Of a stretch of DNA of 18,590 nucleotides, positions 6,512-16,416 are shown piece after piece (positions within the stretch are counted from its first letter, which is position 1; each line of letters opens with the position of its first letter). The notes beneath the pieces are model-generated. The model worked only from the letters and a program-made list of their open reading frames with translations, was not told the origin of the DNA and ran no database searches. The stretch spans positions 1 through 18,590 of the forward strand of contig JAEXYZ010000040.1 of assembly GCA_023405135.1 (NCBI GenBank), read 5' to 3'. Source of the stretch: Bacillota bacterium. Its GTDB lineage: Bacteria; Bacillota; Bacilli; Bacillales_A; Planococcaceae. The position numbers and the translations under genes are program-made.

Positions 6512-6813
6512 TATTCCATCAACCTCCTAGGACCGGTTGCTGCACCGCTAATCGTTGTTGAAATGCGTTGATCCTGTTCGCGCATATATTGTACGGAATT
6601 TCTAGTTGTATCAATATTATTCAGTAACACGGTTTGATAGTTCGTTAAGATTCGTTCCAACTCTAACGCTAGCTCATTCAGTTTTGTGACAACATCTAAT
6701 GTATTCCCTTCGATGGAAGGTTCAGCAGTAGGATTTAGTGATGTCGTCGCGTTTTCTATCGTGTCTAGTTGCTCTTCCACATCTGCATACACCACTTTTA
6801 CTTCATTTGACAC
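6511..6813 (-). CDS. YwqI-like (DUF5344-type) helical LXG partner
   Basis: I chose the GTG at 6813 because GGAGAG lies at proper spacing before it and the product then starts SNEVKVVYADVEEQLDTI, as DUF5344 proteins do. The upstream in-frame ATG at 6894 overlaps essA and adds 27 basic residues that do not fit. The resulting 100-residue protein is nearly all helix, with long heptad-like runs (LNELALELERIL, NNIDTTRNSVQYM), the size of a WXG100 fold without a clear WXG motif. In B. subtilis, YwqI sits beside YwqH and the LXG toxin YwqJ. Related small proteins in other T7SSb systems bind LXG domains as targeting factors. Here it directly precedes and overlaps the first LXG gene, so it likely presents LXG domains to the secretion machine. 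Its usual DUF5082 companion lies about 10 kb away. Confidence 0.78.
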   Translation of the reverse strand: MSNEVKVVYADVEEQLDTIENATTSLNPTAEPSIEGNTLDVVTKLNELALELERILTNYQTVLLNNIDTTRNSVQYMREQDQRISTTISGAATGPRRLME

Positions 6814-6859
6814 TTGATTTCTCTCCTTTCCTTTTATTATTTTTATTGTTTCTCTTAAC

Positions 6860-7354
6860 CTATCGTTTCTCCCCTTGAACCATTTTCGGAACAAGCCACA
6901 TTAAAACAATGATGATACAAATGAATAACAATCCAAAATATATATACTTTAATCCCTTGTTTCCCCCATCACTTTGTGAACTTGACTGGTTCGTTGTAAC
7001 CTTCGCCGCTTCGATTTCATTTGAAAACAATCCAAGTTTCATAGATTCATAGGCGACCGTTTTTCGTTCATCGAAATCTTTAATAAAAAGCTGTGCCTTG
7101 CTATTTTCATTTAAATCGTAGTCATTCGGAATAAAGTCAAGCTGCTTTTGTTCGTCTGGGATCGCTTTTTTATTCTCTAGCAACGATTCATTGTGAAGGT
7201 ATTCTTTGTTATCTTTAAATTCTTTTTCTTTATATTCATTAGGATTTAAAGTGTTAATATCATGTGTAGTAGCGTAGCCGGATTCGGTGCCAAACCCGAC
7301 TACAAGCCAAAAACCTAATGCTAAACATAGCACTAAGACTACTCTATACTTCAT
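6860..7354 (-). CDS. essA: Type VII secretion membrane protein EssA (YueC-like)
   Basis: This protein has 164 residues. An N-terminal hydrophobic segment (VVLVLCLALGFWLVVGFG, about residues 4-22) acts as a signal or anchor. Then come a charged extracytoplasmic stretch rich in Asn, Lys and Glu, a serine-rich linker, and a second hydrophobic helix (YIYFGLLFICIIIVLMWLV, about 137-156) with a basic tail. This two-anchor layout and the position after esaA match EssA/YueC, an essential small component of the T7SSb membrane complex. Its ATG lies inside the end of esaA (11-base overlap), indicating coupled translation. The sequence is divergent, as is normal for the family, so the assignment rests on topology and gene order as much as on sequence. 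Confidence 0.88.
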   Translation of the reverse strand: MKYRVVLVLCLALGFWLVVGFGTESGYATTHDINTLNPNEYKEKEFKDNKEYLHNESLLENKKAIPDEQKQLDFIPNDYDLNENSKAQLFIKDFDERKTVAYESMKLGLFSNEIEAAKVTTNQSSSQSDGGNKGLKYIYFGLLFICIIIVLMWLVPKMVQGEKR

Positions 7355-10151
7355 ACATTGATTCCTCGTCTACATCGTTCGCTCGATTTTTTATTCGATT
7401 TACTATATATGGTACAGCTGCAGCAAGGGCGATAATCACGACTAATACAATACTCGCTGGAAGTATCAGTGATTCTGGACCATATTGAATCGATAAATAC
7501 ACCTTCGACATCGGATCCTCATAATCGATGTTGGACGCTAATAATGTCAGCATCGGTGTGACGAAGAACGCGATTACCGCCACATTTACAAACCATCCGA
7601 TAAGCTGACCAATGGAGAATCCTGCAAAAATGATAGATGACACAGCTGTTAATAAAAGGACCGTGAAAATTGTCCATTCTATCGCATCGATTCCAGTTAA
7701 CGGATAAATATCCATTCCATAAATGCTAATGATTAACCCGACGATTAAGTTCAATAAAATAAATAATACAATCCGCAAGCTTGTTTTATTGCTTTTGAAA
7801 TAGTAACAAAAATATCCAATCAATAAGCTACTAATTAACACAATGACTAATACGATGACTGGAGGCAATTTATCCTCTTGAACTGTTGGATCTAAACTAT
7901 TTACTGAAAGTGGTGTAGATAAATGCTCATATATTTGACCGTTCTTTTGTCCGTCAACAAACGCATTGTTTAACACATCATGAATATCATTACGATATTT
8001 CTCCGTTGTTCCTACGTTTTCATCCCACTTTGATGCCAGTTCATTCGTGTCTGCATTAACATTAGCAGCCTTGGAGTGGAGGTCATTTGTTACTGACATA
8101 ATGTTTTGTTGATTTTCCGTAATGTTATTCATAGCATCGCTCATCAATTGTATGCTTTGGCTAATACTTTGTTGATTCGAAACGAGCGTATTTCCATCCG
8201 AAGCTTGATCAGATGTTGTTGGAGCTTCTGAAATTAAACTATCCAAACTTTTCTGCACGTGATCTGCACTTGTTACAACAGCATCTAACTGTTTGGAAAT
8301 AGCTTCATATTCTGAATCGAGATTTTTCATATAATCTGTGAAAAATGATTGGATGCCCGTTTCTAATGTTGCAAACCGTTGTTGGGAAGTAGGTATTCCA
8401 TCTTGTAATTGTTGGAAATAACTGTTACCAACTTCGTTTATTCCTAGTATTTTGTTGACACTTGAAGCTAATTGTTGAGAACCTTTACCAGTACTTATAC
8501 TAGTTTTCAAAGCTGATTCATATTGAATCAATGCTCCGTAGTAGTTCAACAACAATTCTGAATCGACACTGTTTATCACTTTGGAAAATATTTTTTTCAA
8601 ACGCTCTTTTTTCCCATCATTCAACAGTGGATTGTTCAAGATTTCCGATTCTTTGTTTTCGATTTCCTTTTTGATCGAATCGTTATATTCTTCAGTTAAA
8701 GGAACATTCACCTCAACTTCTTCCTCTAATTCTGATTGGGATTGATCGAGCTGTTGTTGTAATTGATTTTCTTGCTGTTGAATATGTTTTATCGTTGATT
8801 CGATGTTCGTAATTAAGTCTGACAGCTGATTAAGTTGGCCATTTATTATTGAATTGTTTACCACTGTTGTAGAATTCGTTGCTTCCTCAGTAGCTTCTAC
8901 CGGCTCAGCTACTTGTTCAGGCGCAATAACAATTTGTTCTTTTAATGTTCCGATTTCCTGGACTAAAGCTAGTAGTTTTTCACGCTCTGTTGCCAGCTCT
9001 GCGATTTTAGAGGATGCAACAAGGTTCGCTGTGTTACCCTTGATTTGTTTGTTACCCTCACCATTTTTTGCTTGCTGTGTCGGATCTACCGGGGTACTTT
9101 CTGTTACTTGATTTTTAAGATGAATAACTTCCGTTTCATATTGAACAAGCTTTTCCCCTTCGATTTCTATTAAAAGAGTCATAATTTCATCTCGTTGTTC
9201 TACAACTAGCTCTGAAAGATTCGCAACATTTTCATTATTAATTGCTAATTGGTGGCGAAGAGCTTGCAAATTTTTAGACATCTTGTCATTTTGCTCTTCC
9301 ATGTAAGTCTTCTTATTTTTATAGAGAGGACCATAGCCACTTATTAAATCCCTTACTGCCGTGACATTTTCACCTTGTAACGTTTTTAAAAGCTGTTGCT
9401 GCGACCTTTGATAGCCCTGATATTGATTCACGTAATTGACAAAATGCGCTAATCTCTCTTGGAATTGTTGTGATTGCTCAGCACTTTCTTCAAATGGCGT
9501 GTTGTTAATGGAAGATAAAAGGTTCCCTAACATGCTTTTTTGATTTTCAATGTCGGCGGTAACACTCGCTAAACCTGGGCGATAATACTCCGATATTGTT
9601 TCGAGAAACTCCATTTCTTTTTGTAGAATACTATCGAATTCCTGGCGTACTTTTTCTAAATCTTGTGATACGTAACTCCAATATAATGTTGAGATTTTCC
9701 CGTTTACACGTGAAGCCGCTTTGTCAATTTCTCGCAACACTTTTTCACGATTAGCGGTATTTAATTGACCTGAAACAGTATATTTAAATTCTGATTTTAC
9801 TGGTTGCTGCTCTTCATAGGTCATTATATTTTCCGAAAAGTTAGATGGAATGTATAAAATCGCATCATAATCTTGATTTGCTAACCCTTTTTCCGCAGCG
9901 CTTCGACTTACAACAGACCACTCATATTGAGATTCAGTCGATAAAATTGGCACCACTTCTTTCCCAAAATCAAGTGCACTCTCTTGCATTTTTGCACCTG
10001 TATCCTCATTAACAACAGCGATTTGTTTTGTACCGCTTGCTTTATCTGCTAAAGGATTTTCGCCTATACTTAGGAAATAAAGAATCGGGGCTCCAACGAT
10101 CAAAATCATGACGATGGCTATTTTTAAAATCAGCTTTTTTTGTGCCGTCAT
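7344..10151 (-). CDS. esaA: Type VII secretion protein EsaA (YueB-like)
   Basis: The protein has 935 residues. An N-terminal membrane helix (about 8-28) precedes a very long extracellular region of about 730 residues that is rich in Gln, Asn and Glu with coiled-coil heptads. Five or so membrane helices close the protein (about 762-925). An early block with AVVNEDTGAKM and DYDAILYIPSNFSENI is shared with the YhgE/Pip and ABC-2-type membrane family to which EsaA and YueB belong. EsaA forms an elongated surface-reaching dimer, is required for T7SSb secretion, and in B. subtilis YueB is the receptor of phage SPP1. The start overlaps the essC stop by four bases (ATGA). The extracellular part is less conserved and variable in length across the family, as expected for a phage-exposed protein. 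Confidence 0.95.
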   Translation of the reverse strand: MTAQKKLILKIAIVMILIVGAPILYFLSIGENPLADKASGTKQIAVVNEDTGAKMQESALDFGKEVVPILSTESQYEWSVVSRSAAEKGLANQDYDAILYIPSNFSENIMTYEEQQPVKSEFKYTVSGQLNTANREKVLREIDKAASRVNGKISTLYWSYVSQDLEKVRQEFDSILQKEMEFLETISEYYRPGLASVTADIENQKSMLGNLLSSINNTPFEESAEQSQQFQERLAHFVNYVNQYQGYQRSQQQLLKTLQGENVTAVRDLISGYGPLYKNKKTYMEEQNDKMSKNLQALRHQLAINNENVANLSELVVEQRDEIMTLLIEIEGEKLVQYETEVIHLKNQVTESTPVDPTQQAKNGEGNKQIKGNTANLVASSKIAELATEREKLLALVQEIGTLKEQIVIAPEQVAEPVEATEEATNSTTVVNNSIINGQLNQLSDLITNIESTIKHIQQQENQLQQQLDQSQSELEEEVEVNVPLTEEYNDSIKKEIENKESEILNNPLLNDGKKERLKKIFSKVINSVDSELLLNYYGALIQYESALKTSISTGKGSQQLASSVNKILGINEVGNSYFQQLQDGIPTSQQRFATLETGIQSFFTDYMKNLDSEYEAISKQLDAVVTSADHVQKSLDSLISEAPTTSDQASDGNTLVSNQQSISQSIQLMSDAMNNITENQQNIMSVTNDLHSKAANVNADTNELASKWDENVGTTEKYRNDIHDVLNNAFVDGQKNGQIYEHLSTPLSVNSLDPTVQEDKLPPVIVLVIVLISSLLIGYFCYYFKSNKTSLRIVLFILLNLIVGLIISIYGMDIYPLTGIDAIEWTIFTVLLLTAVSSIIFAGFSIGQLIGWFVNVAVIAFFVTPMLTLLASNIDYEDPMSKVYLSIQYGPESLILPASIVLVVIIALAAAVPYIVNRIKNRANDVDEESMYEV

Positions 10152-13100
10152 GAGTAAATCTTCCTTTCAATATCACTTAATGGAATTTGTATTTTGACTT
10201 CTTTATTATTTACTACGTAATAACCAAATCCAGCTTGAATATCCTCCTCTTTTCGATCATACGGAAGGCTAAAGATTGTCTGCTCTGATTTTTTCATTAA
10301 CAGAACCGCTTGGCGAATTTGTTTCACTTCTGTCGTTAGAGCATCATAGCCTTTCGTTAAATCATTCGAATTTCCTGTGACAATCATATTAAAGCCAAGA
10401 TAGTTTGCATGTTTCATATATTTCACGATACGTTCTTGCAATTTGGCATCAAGATTCGAAAGGAATCGTGGATAATCATCAACTACAAGTAAAATTGGCG
10501 TAAATAGAAGTCCAGTTTTATCGTTTAAGCTTCTGTTGACATATGCCGATTCACGGAAAGTAAGTTCACCTTCAATTTCCGTTAACCATTCTTCAAGGCG
10601 TTCTTTTGATTCTAAATATGAAACTGCCTCTTCCTCAGCGAAGGGTGCTAATCCTTGTTCAAATGAATCAAATAATCCTATATGCTTGATGTCTTTTTGG
10701 AGCGCTGTATTTAAGATCACTTTCAACAAGTTTGTCTTCCCTTTTTGCGCTTGCCCTAACACCATACAATGCTTATTGTTTAAAAGATTAATCGCAACCG
10801 GCTGAACAAATTCTTCATCTAATCCAATTGGGAATAAATGTTGCTGTTGTAGATGCCCCACAAATTTTTCAAATTGTGTCAATGTTAAATCTGTCGGAAG
10901 CATTGGTATTTGGTTAGGTACAATGTGACCAGCATATTTTACCTTCAACGATTTTACTGTTTCCTTCACAGCTTCGAGCATTTCAAAATCATTTGTACCA
11001 TTAGCCGGTAAGAAGATTTGTGAGAAATAGGCTTCGTCTTTTTTAATAATTGCCCGACCTGGAATCGGTTCAGGGGATAACGTCATTTTCCCTAAAACCG
11101 TGTATGCTTCACTTTGGTCCAATAAATAATGGACAATTTTCGTTTTCAAATTGTTCATGACCGCTTGGCGAATTGATGAAACCCTTGTTGCCGTAAAGAT
11201 CATGTAAATACCTAATGATTGGCCGTCTCGAACAAACTGATTAAAATAAGGCTCAAAATCAGGTAATTCTTCTTTAATAAAGTCATAGTTTTCAACAACT
11301 ACAAAAAGTAATGGCAGCTTTTCATTCGAAATATTGTTATAAAGCTTAATACTACTTACTTCCATTTGTTGTAGCAGTTGTTTTCTACGAACAATTTCCT
11401 CTCGAATCATCCGTAAAAATTTCTCCATTTTACGAACCTCATCCGACAAGAAGAAATCTGCTGTGTGTGGTAACTGCTTCAGTGGTAGCAATGAGCCATT
11501 TCCAAAGTCCATTAAGTAATAATGCATTTCTTCTGGGCTGTATTGTTCCGCCATGTTTAATAAAAGTGTCAGCACTGTTGTTGATTTGCCATAGCCTGTT
11601 GAACCGAAAATACCGAGATTACCGTCTTCCATTACGTGATAATGATATGGTGTTTGGCTTTGTTTTTCAGGTTCATCGATTAATGCAATCGCAATATGAT
11701 CTTGCTCAGTCGATAAAGATTTCCGTTTAAATAGTCGCTCTTCAAGGGGTGGTAGCCATGGACTTTTTAGCTTTTGTATGCCGAAATCACTTTGTGTCTC
11801 TGCAATTTTTGACACAATCGCCTCAATTTCTGAAATGCCTTTTCGTTTATTTTCCTTCGCAGAAATATTTGATAAAGGAATTAGGCCTAAATCCGTAACA
11901 ATGGCAATTTCATCTTCTCCATCCGAATGTTCTGAAAGGTAAGGCGCACCACTCCAGGCTGATTGGAAAAGTTCATATACTTCGTTGTTCCCAACTTGCA
12001 AATACCCCCTACCCGTTACGGTGATGGAAGCTGCATCTGCATTTTTCAAAATCTCTTTACTGTCGTTTGCATCCTGGACTTTTAACGCCACTTTGAAGCG
12101 AGCATTACTCCAAATTTGATCATCAATAACCCCACCTGGTTTTTGCGTCGCTAAAATTAAATGGACACCTAAACTACGACCAATTCGAGCTGCACTTACT
12201 AGCTCACGAATGAATTCTGGTTCTTCATTTTTCAACTCCGCAAACTCATCGGAAATTAAAAATAGATGTGGTAATGGTTCATCTACTAGCTGTTGCTTAT
12301 AAAGATGTGTGTAATCATTAATGTGGGTGACGTTATTGCGGTCAAATAACCGTTGACGTCGTTTTAACTCACTACGGATGGAAGCAAGTGCTCGATTTGT
12401 AAAGTTCACACTACCTTCAATATTTGTAATCGTTCCTAAAAGATGTGGTAGCGATCTAAAAGGCTGTGCCATTCCCCCACCTTTGTAGTCGATTAACAAG
12501 AACGCTACTTCATGAGGGTGGAAATGAACAGAAAGGGATAATATATATGTTTGCAAAAATTCACTTTTCCCTGAACCCGTTGTCCCCGCTAACAATCCAT
12601 GAGGGCCATGTGCTTTCTCATGAAGGTTTAAATAAACAAGGTCATCTTTCCCCTTCAATCCGATCGGTACAGCTAATGATTTGGATGATTCATTTTCCGA
12701 CCATTTTTGCGGAATATTCAAATCCTCTACTTCTTTTACATTCAACATTTCAAGGAATGTTACACTTTCTGGTATGGAATTCGTTATACCCGTTTGATGG
12801 TTAAGTGTCCGCAACATCCGCGCAAAGTGTTCGTTATCTTCTTGTTGATGATGATCAATCGTAAAAGGTATGTTTACCGCTTTTTTATTCTGAATTAAAA
12901 TATCCCCTTCAGAATCATTGAGTAGTCGTACAAGGGTGTGTATATTATCCGTTAAACTTTCCTTTGCGTCACTTGCGAAAATGACTGAAATGCCGAGATC
13001 TTGATGAGTTCCTTCTAAATATTCAAGGATGACATGGTCTTCAATCAATTTCTGGTTCGTGATAATGAATACGATGTGTGGTTTGAAGATCAGCTTATCC

Positions 13101-14623
13101 TTCTCTTCCTCTAAATCCCGCTCACGAATCATTTCATAAATTCTTGAAAGTAGTTGGTCGCGTGTTTTTTCGTTATAAATTAAACCTCTTGCGTACATAT
13201 TTGGAATATTGAAATGTGGAAGCCACTTCATCCATTCAATTTGTTTGTAATCTGCTTCGTCAAAAATGAAGACACAGCGCAAATCATGATAACTATGGAA
13301 AAATGCTAGCTGCCCAATGAATTGGTGGATTTCCCTTTTAACGACACGTTCCTTCCCAATAAGTCCAATTGGTCCTTTTGCTAAATTGACGATTACCGGA
13401 GTATTCGGGCTTTCTTTATACACCTTTTCAAGCTTTTGGGATTGTTCAATCAAAGAATCCATTTCACGATTTGCCATATCATTTGTATTCAATGTGATCG
13501 TAAAGCTTGATGGTACTGTCCCTGTGCCTAGTCGAAATTGGAGAAAATCGTCACTTTCAAGTGTTCGCTCCCAAATTCGATCGGAAATTTGACTCGTTAA
13601 ATATTTCATCCGTTCAAAGGTCGGAAAGTGGAACTCCATTGCAAATCGTTGTTTTTCCGATAACTCTTGAAGTTCTTGTCGCTTATTTTCTAAGTAGGCA
13701 GAATATACACGAACTCGTTTTTCTTTTTTTCGTTTTTCATTTGTTCTGTCTTTAAAATATTGCACCGATGACGTAATTAATGTCATGACGAACATAACCA
13801 TTGTAATTATAATGAAAATCCCTCGAGGCTGAATCATCGCGACAATTCCCATAACGATTAGCATGACAAGCGGTGGTAAAATGATTAACCAAAGACCTCT
13901 GTTCGTTATGTCATGCTCCTGGGAAGGAAATGATAATGACACTTTCTCTTTCGGTAAATCATAAACCATTCGTGGTGTTCGTCTGTAAATTGGATATTTC
14001 TTTTTCATTTCCGATTCAGGCTCTTTTAGCAATGGAAGACGAGACTCAATATCTTCAAAATGAATAATTTCAAGCATATCTTCTTCAACGAGGCGGATCT
14101 GCATGAACGGCGTAAAAATAATGTCTCCTAGTTCAATTTTTTTACGAGATTGTAGTTTCTGGCCGTTTATATAAAGTGGTCCATTACGATAATTCTCCAG
14201 CATCCATGATTGGCCGAACTTTAAAAAGGAGAAGGCTTGCGGACTTTTATAAAAATTTGATATCCACACAATATCGGCTTCGGTACTTTCGGTTGAGAAG
14301 CGGATTTCTTCTTTGTTTCCGACAAAAAAAGTTTCGTGCTTTGCGATGGATTGGAAAAGAATGATGTTCAATGTTTTCCCGCTATTGGCATCTTTCCATT
14401 CAAAAAACTGCATTGGATTTACTTTTCCGAGAAATTGTTCATTTTGCTCGACTCTAAAGCCAAATGCATCCTCCTTGATTGTTAGGAATCCATCGGTAAA
14501 GGAGAGGCTCCGGATTGTCACAGTATGGGATGAATCGTTCCCAACGGTGATATGATCTTTATTTCGTTGATCCAATTGAATGGACTGATAATAGTTGTCA
14601 TAAAAAAATAAAAGTGTACTCAT
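10148..14623 (-). CDS. essC: Type VII secretion motor ATPase EssC (YukBA-like)
   Basis: The protein has 1491 residues. Residues 1-190 hold two FHA-like domains (second marked by FGQSWMLENYRNGPLYINGQ). Two membrane helices lie at about 246-288. A linker leads to three FtsK/SpoIIIE-type ATPase domains. The Walker A sequences are GTTGSGKSE near residue 680, GSTGYGKST near 1010 and GQAQKGKTN near 1292. The matching Walker B regions include LFLISDEFAE, LLFVVVENYDF and ILLVVDDYPRF; the second lacks the usual DE pair, consistent with known degeneracy of the distal ATPases. EssC drives export and recognises substrates through its C-terminal domain. I chose the ATG at 14623, which is AAGGTG-preceded; an in-frame TTG lies directly before it. 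Gene order and domains leave little doubt. Confidence 0.97.
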   Translation of the reverse strand: MSTLLFFYDNYYQSIQLDQRNKDHITVGNDSSHTVTIRSLSFTDGFLTIKEDAFGFRVEQNEQFLGKVNPMQFFEWKDANSGKTLNIILFQSIAKHETFFVGNKEEIRFSTESTEADIVWISNFYKSPQAFSFLKFGQSWMLENYRNGPLYINGQKLQSRKKIELGDIIFTPFMQIRLVEEDMLEIIHFEDIESRLPLLKEPESEMKKKYPIYRRTPRMVYDLPKEKVSLSFPSQEHDITNRGLWLIILPPLVMLIVMGIVAMIQPRGIFIIITMVMFVMTLITSSVQYFKDRTNEKRKKEKRVRVYSAYLENKRQELQELSEKQRFAMEFHFPTFERMKYLTSQISDRIWERTLESDDFLQFRLGTGTVPSSFTITLNTNDMANREMDSLIEQSQKLEKVYKESPNTPVIVNLAKGPIGLIGKERVVKREIHQFIGQLAFFHSYHDLRCVFIFDEADYKQIEWMKWLPHFNIPNMYARGLIYNEKTRDQLLSRIYEMIRERDLEEEKDKLIFKPHIVFIITNQKLIEDHVILEYLEGTHQDLGISVIFASDAKESLTDNIHTLVRLLNDSEGDILIQNKKAVNIPFTIDHHQQEDNEHFARMLRTLNHQTGITNSIPESVTFLEMLNVKEVEDLNIPQKWSENESSKSLAVPIGLKGKDDLVYLNLHEKAHGPHGLLAGTTGSGKSEFLQTYILSLSVHFHPHEVAFLLIDYKGGGMAQPFRSLPHLLGTITNIEGSVNFTNRALASIRSELKRRQRLFDRNNVTHINDYTHLYKQQLVDEPLPHLFLISDEFAELKNEEPEFIRELVSAARIGRSLGVHLILATQKPGGVIDDQIWSNARFKVALKVQDANDSKEILKNADAASITVTGRGYLQVGNNEVYELFQSAWSGAPYLSEHSDGEDEIAIVTDLGLIPLSNISAKENKRKGISEIEAIVSKIAETQSDFGIQKLKSPWLPPLEERLFKRKSLSTEQDHIAIALIDEPEKQSQTPYHYHVMEDGNLGIFGSTGYGKSTTVLTLLLNMAEQYSPEEMHYYLMDFGNGSLLPLKQLPHTADFFLSDEVRKMEKFLRMIREEIVRRKQLLQQMEVSSIKLYNNISNEKLPLLFVVVENYDFIKEELPDFEPYFNQFVRDGQSLGIYMIFTATRVSSIRQAVMNNLKTKIVHYLLDQSEAYTVLGKMTLSPEPIPGRAIIKKDEAYFSQIFLPANGTNDFEMLEAVKETVKSLKVKYAGHIVPNQIPMLPTDLTLTQFEKFVGHLQQQHLFPIGLDEEFVQPVAINLLNNKHCMVLGQAQKGKTNLLKVILNTALQKDIKHIGLFDSFEQGLAPFAEEEAVSYLESKERLEEWLTEIEGELTFRESAYVNRSLNDKTGLLFTPILLVVDDYPRFLSNLDAKLQERIVKYMKHANYLGFNMIVTGNSNDLTKGYDALTTEVKQIRQAVLLMKKSEQTIFSLPYDRKEEDIQAGFGYYVVNNKEVKIQIPLSDIERKIYS

Positions 14624-14652
14624 CAAATCACCTTCTAATAGGGATTTATTTA

Positions 14653-16035
14653 TTATTCTTTCGTTGCTTGATTTTCAGAAGTTTCGACTTGGGGTTTAGT
14701 CGAATCTGGTGCTGGTTTGTCAGCAGATTTTGTTGCTGAGTTGTCCTTAGCTTCCGTATTTGCTGAAGAGTCATTCTTCACGTCAACTTGATCCGCTTTT
14801 GATGACGGGCTTTCATCATCGGAACTAGTAGTTTCCTCGTCAACAGCTTCCCCATCATTCAACTCCAATGCTTCTTCCAATTCCTCAAGCTGTTTTTGTA
14901 TTTCCTCTTTTTCCGTATCGATATTGTCTAGTAGTTGTTCACGTTCTTCATCCTCTAATTGTAAGTTGGCTTTCACAGATTCTTCATAGTGCAACAGTGC
15001 AAGCATGATGTAATCTAAGTCTTCTAGCTGCCTTGCTAAGCTTAACGCTTCCTCTGCTTGCCCTCTACCGATGTAAATCCAATACTTGTAATAACGCGGG
15101 TCAGTTTGTAGGGTGATCGTCTTTAATACGTTATCTTTTTGTTGTTCCATCAATGTTTCATTAACAATATAGGCAAGGGATAGCTCATACTGGATAACTA
15201 CTGGCATATCCTCTACGTCATACTTAGAAAGCTTATGAATGATTTCACTATAGTTACCTTGTATAAAAGGTCCTTGTACCGCAATATAGGCCTCCTGTCT
15301 CGGTTGAACAATCACCGACTGATAAGCAGTGTAAATGCCTAGCGGAAGTAACAGTAAAAAGAGTCCAAGGACACCGTACCGAAACCAATTCAGTTTTGTT
15401 CGAGTAATTTTTGCGAACTTTTTTTCTTCCTTTTCGATTTCTCGAAGTTGCTTTTTAATAATGTCTAACAACTCAGACTCATCTTTCGCCTCTATAACCT
15501 TCGTTGCTATAGCACTCAGTTCAATCGACTTTGAAAACTGAATGTATTGCTCAAAGGTATATTTTGGATCAACTGTAGCAGCAATTGTTGCCTTTGTTTC
15601 AAGCGTGAGACGGTCATCATTTCGTTCATAGGGAGGAATACTTTCCTTCACCCCGTAATGTAAAAAATACGGAGTCAAACTTTCATCAATCAAAATATTT
15701 TCAGGACAAAGGATGAGGTGAAGCCGAGTAGATGAATGCATCATAATTGATTTCAACAAGTTAGAAGCAAACATCCAGCGGCTTTTTTCATCTAAAGTAC
15801 GTAATTTCCCGAACGTGATAAAGTTTGGTTCTTTTTTGTATGTAAAGATTAATTCATCTTCTGTTAAGGTGATTTCTTTTTGAATAAAGGGATTCACTTC
15901 GCGCAGTAGTGCGATTTCTAGTTCATCTTCTAATTTCACTTTCTCTTTTTGGAAAGCAAGTGTGATCTGTTCCGGTTCAAACTTGAGGGTCGCATCTAAC
16001 TGTTTTTCTAAATAGCTTTGTTTTTTGTCTGACAT
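14653..16035 (-). CDS. essB: Type VII secretion protein EssB (YukC-like)
   Basis: The protein has 460 residues. The N-terminal 210 residues form the cytoplasmic pseudokinase-like domain (LTEDELIFTYKKEPNFITF, then LRTLDEKSRWMFASNLLK) typical of EssB/YukC. A single membrane helix follows (YGVLGLFLLLLPLGIYTAY, about 219-237), then an extracytoplasmic helical domain (about 240-390) of the kind that dimerises in YukC structures. The last 65 or so residues are a low-complexity Ser/Asp/Glu/Lys/Thr tail, probably disordered. The ATG at 16035 has GGGAGT before it and lies 13 bases after the yukD stop. EssB connects EssC with the rest of the membrane complex. The long tail differs among species and is the only unusual trait. 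Confidence 0.95.
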   Translation of the reverse strand: MSDKKQSYLEKQLDATLKFEPEQITLAFQKEKVKLEDELEIALLREVNPFIQKEITLTEDELIFTYKKEPNFITFGKLRTLDEKSRWMFASNLLKSIMMHSSTRLHLILCPENILIDESLTPYFLHYGVKESIPPYERNDDRLTLETKATIAATVDPKYTFEQYIQFSKSIELSAIATKVIEAKDESELLDIIKKQLREIEKEEKKFAKITRTKLNWFRYGVLGLFLLLLPLGIYTAYQSVIVQPRQEAYIAVQGPFIQGNYSEIIHKLSKYDVEDMPVVIQYELSLAYIVNETLMEQQKDNVLKTITLQTDPRYYKYWIYIGRGQAEEALSLARQLEDLDYIMLALLHYEESVKANLQLEDEEREQLLDNIDTEKEEIQKQLEELEEALELNDGEAVDEETTSSDDESPSSKADQVDVKNDSSANTEAKDNSATKSADKPAPDSTKPQVETSENQATKE

Positions 16036-16048
16036 CTCTATGACTCCC

Positions 16049-16288
16049 TTATAAGATTTCTAGTCGATCACCTGTCGTGATGCCACTTCCCGCTAGCTGT
16101 TCATTCCCTGATAATACTTTTTGCTTGTTTGGTACTCGAACCCAAAACCCTTCTTTTGGGGGATAAGAAATAGATTTTGCTTGCCAAACGATATCGATTA
16201 ATTCCTTGACGGTATAGTAGTCTGATAGACGTAAATCAAAGCAATCCCCGTTATAATGTTTTAAGTCGATTGATACTTCTATGTACAC
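16049..16288 (-). CDS. yukD: Ubiquitin-like type VII secretion protein YukD/EsaB
   Basis: This protein has 79 residues and a ubiquitin-like beta-grasp pattern: YIEVSIDLKHYNGDCFDLRL, the helix VKELIDIVWQAK, the strand FWVRVPNKQKVL and the ending GITTGDRLEIL. It closely resembles B. subtilis YukD as I recall it, which begins MYIDITIDLKHYNG. I therefore place the start at the GTG at 16288, read as Met-Tyr-Ile-Glu; AGAGGTG lies six bases before it. An in-frame ATG two codons earlier sits directly against that ribosome site, and a TTG at 16306 lacks a good one. YukD is a small cytoplasmic component needed for T7SSb function, without the C-terminal di-glycine of ubiquitin. It follows yukE across an attenuator-like hairpin. 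Confidence 0.94.
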   Translation of the reverse strand: MYIEVSIDLKHYNGDCFDLRLSDYYTVKELIDIVWQAKSISYPPKEGFWVRVPNKQKVLSGNEQLAGSGITTGDRLEIL

Positions 16289-16345
16289 TTTCATCACCTC
16301 TGACAAATCGATTGCGCCTTGTAATTTATATATACAGTCTATTTC

Positions 16346-16386
16346 TCATAAAACCTTTGAACCTCATTTTGGATTAGGTTTTATGA
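16346..16386. promoter_or_regulatory. Perfect 11-bp inverted repeat between yukE and yukD
   Basis: TCATAAAACCT at 16346-16356 is repeated in inverted form at 16376-16386 around a 19-base loop. It lies downstream of the yukE terminator and about 58 bases ahead of the yukD start on the minus strand. There is no T-run after it, so it is not an ordinary terminator. It may stabilise the 5' end of the read-through transcript, mark an RNA processing site, or bind a regulator. No function is shown by sequence alone. Confidence 0.6.
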
Positions 16387-16416
16387 AACGTTATATTGTG
16401 CCCACTACATAAAGGA

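Noticed and set aside
6814..6894. N-terminal extension of the YwqI-like protein from the ATG at 6894
   Set aside because: It overlaps essA, has no good ribosome site and adds a basic stretch not found in the family; the GTG at 6813 has GGAGAG and a family-like start.
12466..12898. Plus-strand frames within essC
   Set aside because: They are shadows of a strongly conserved ATPase region containing Walker motifs on the minus strand.
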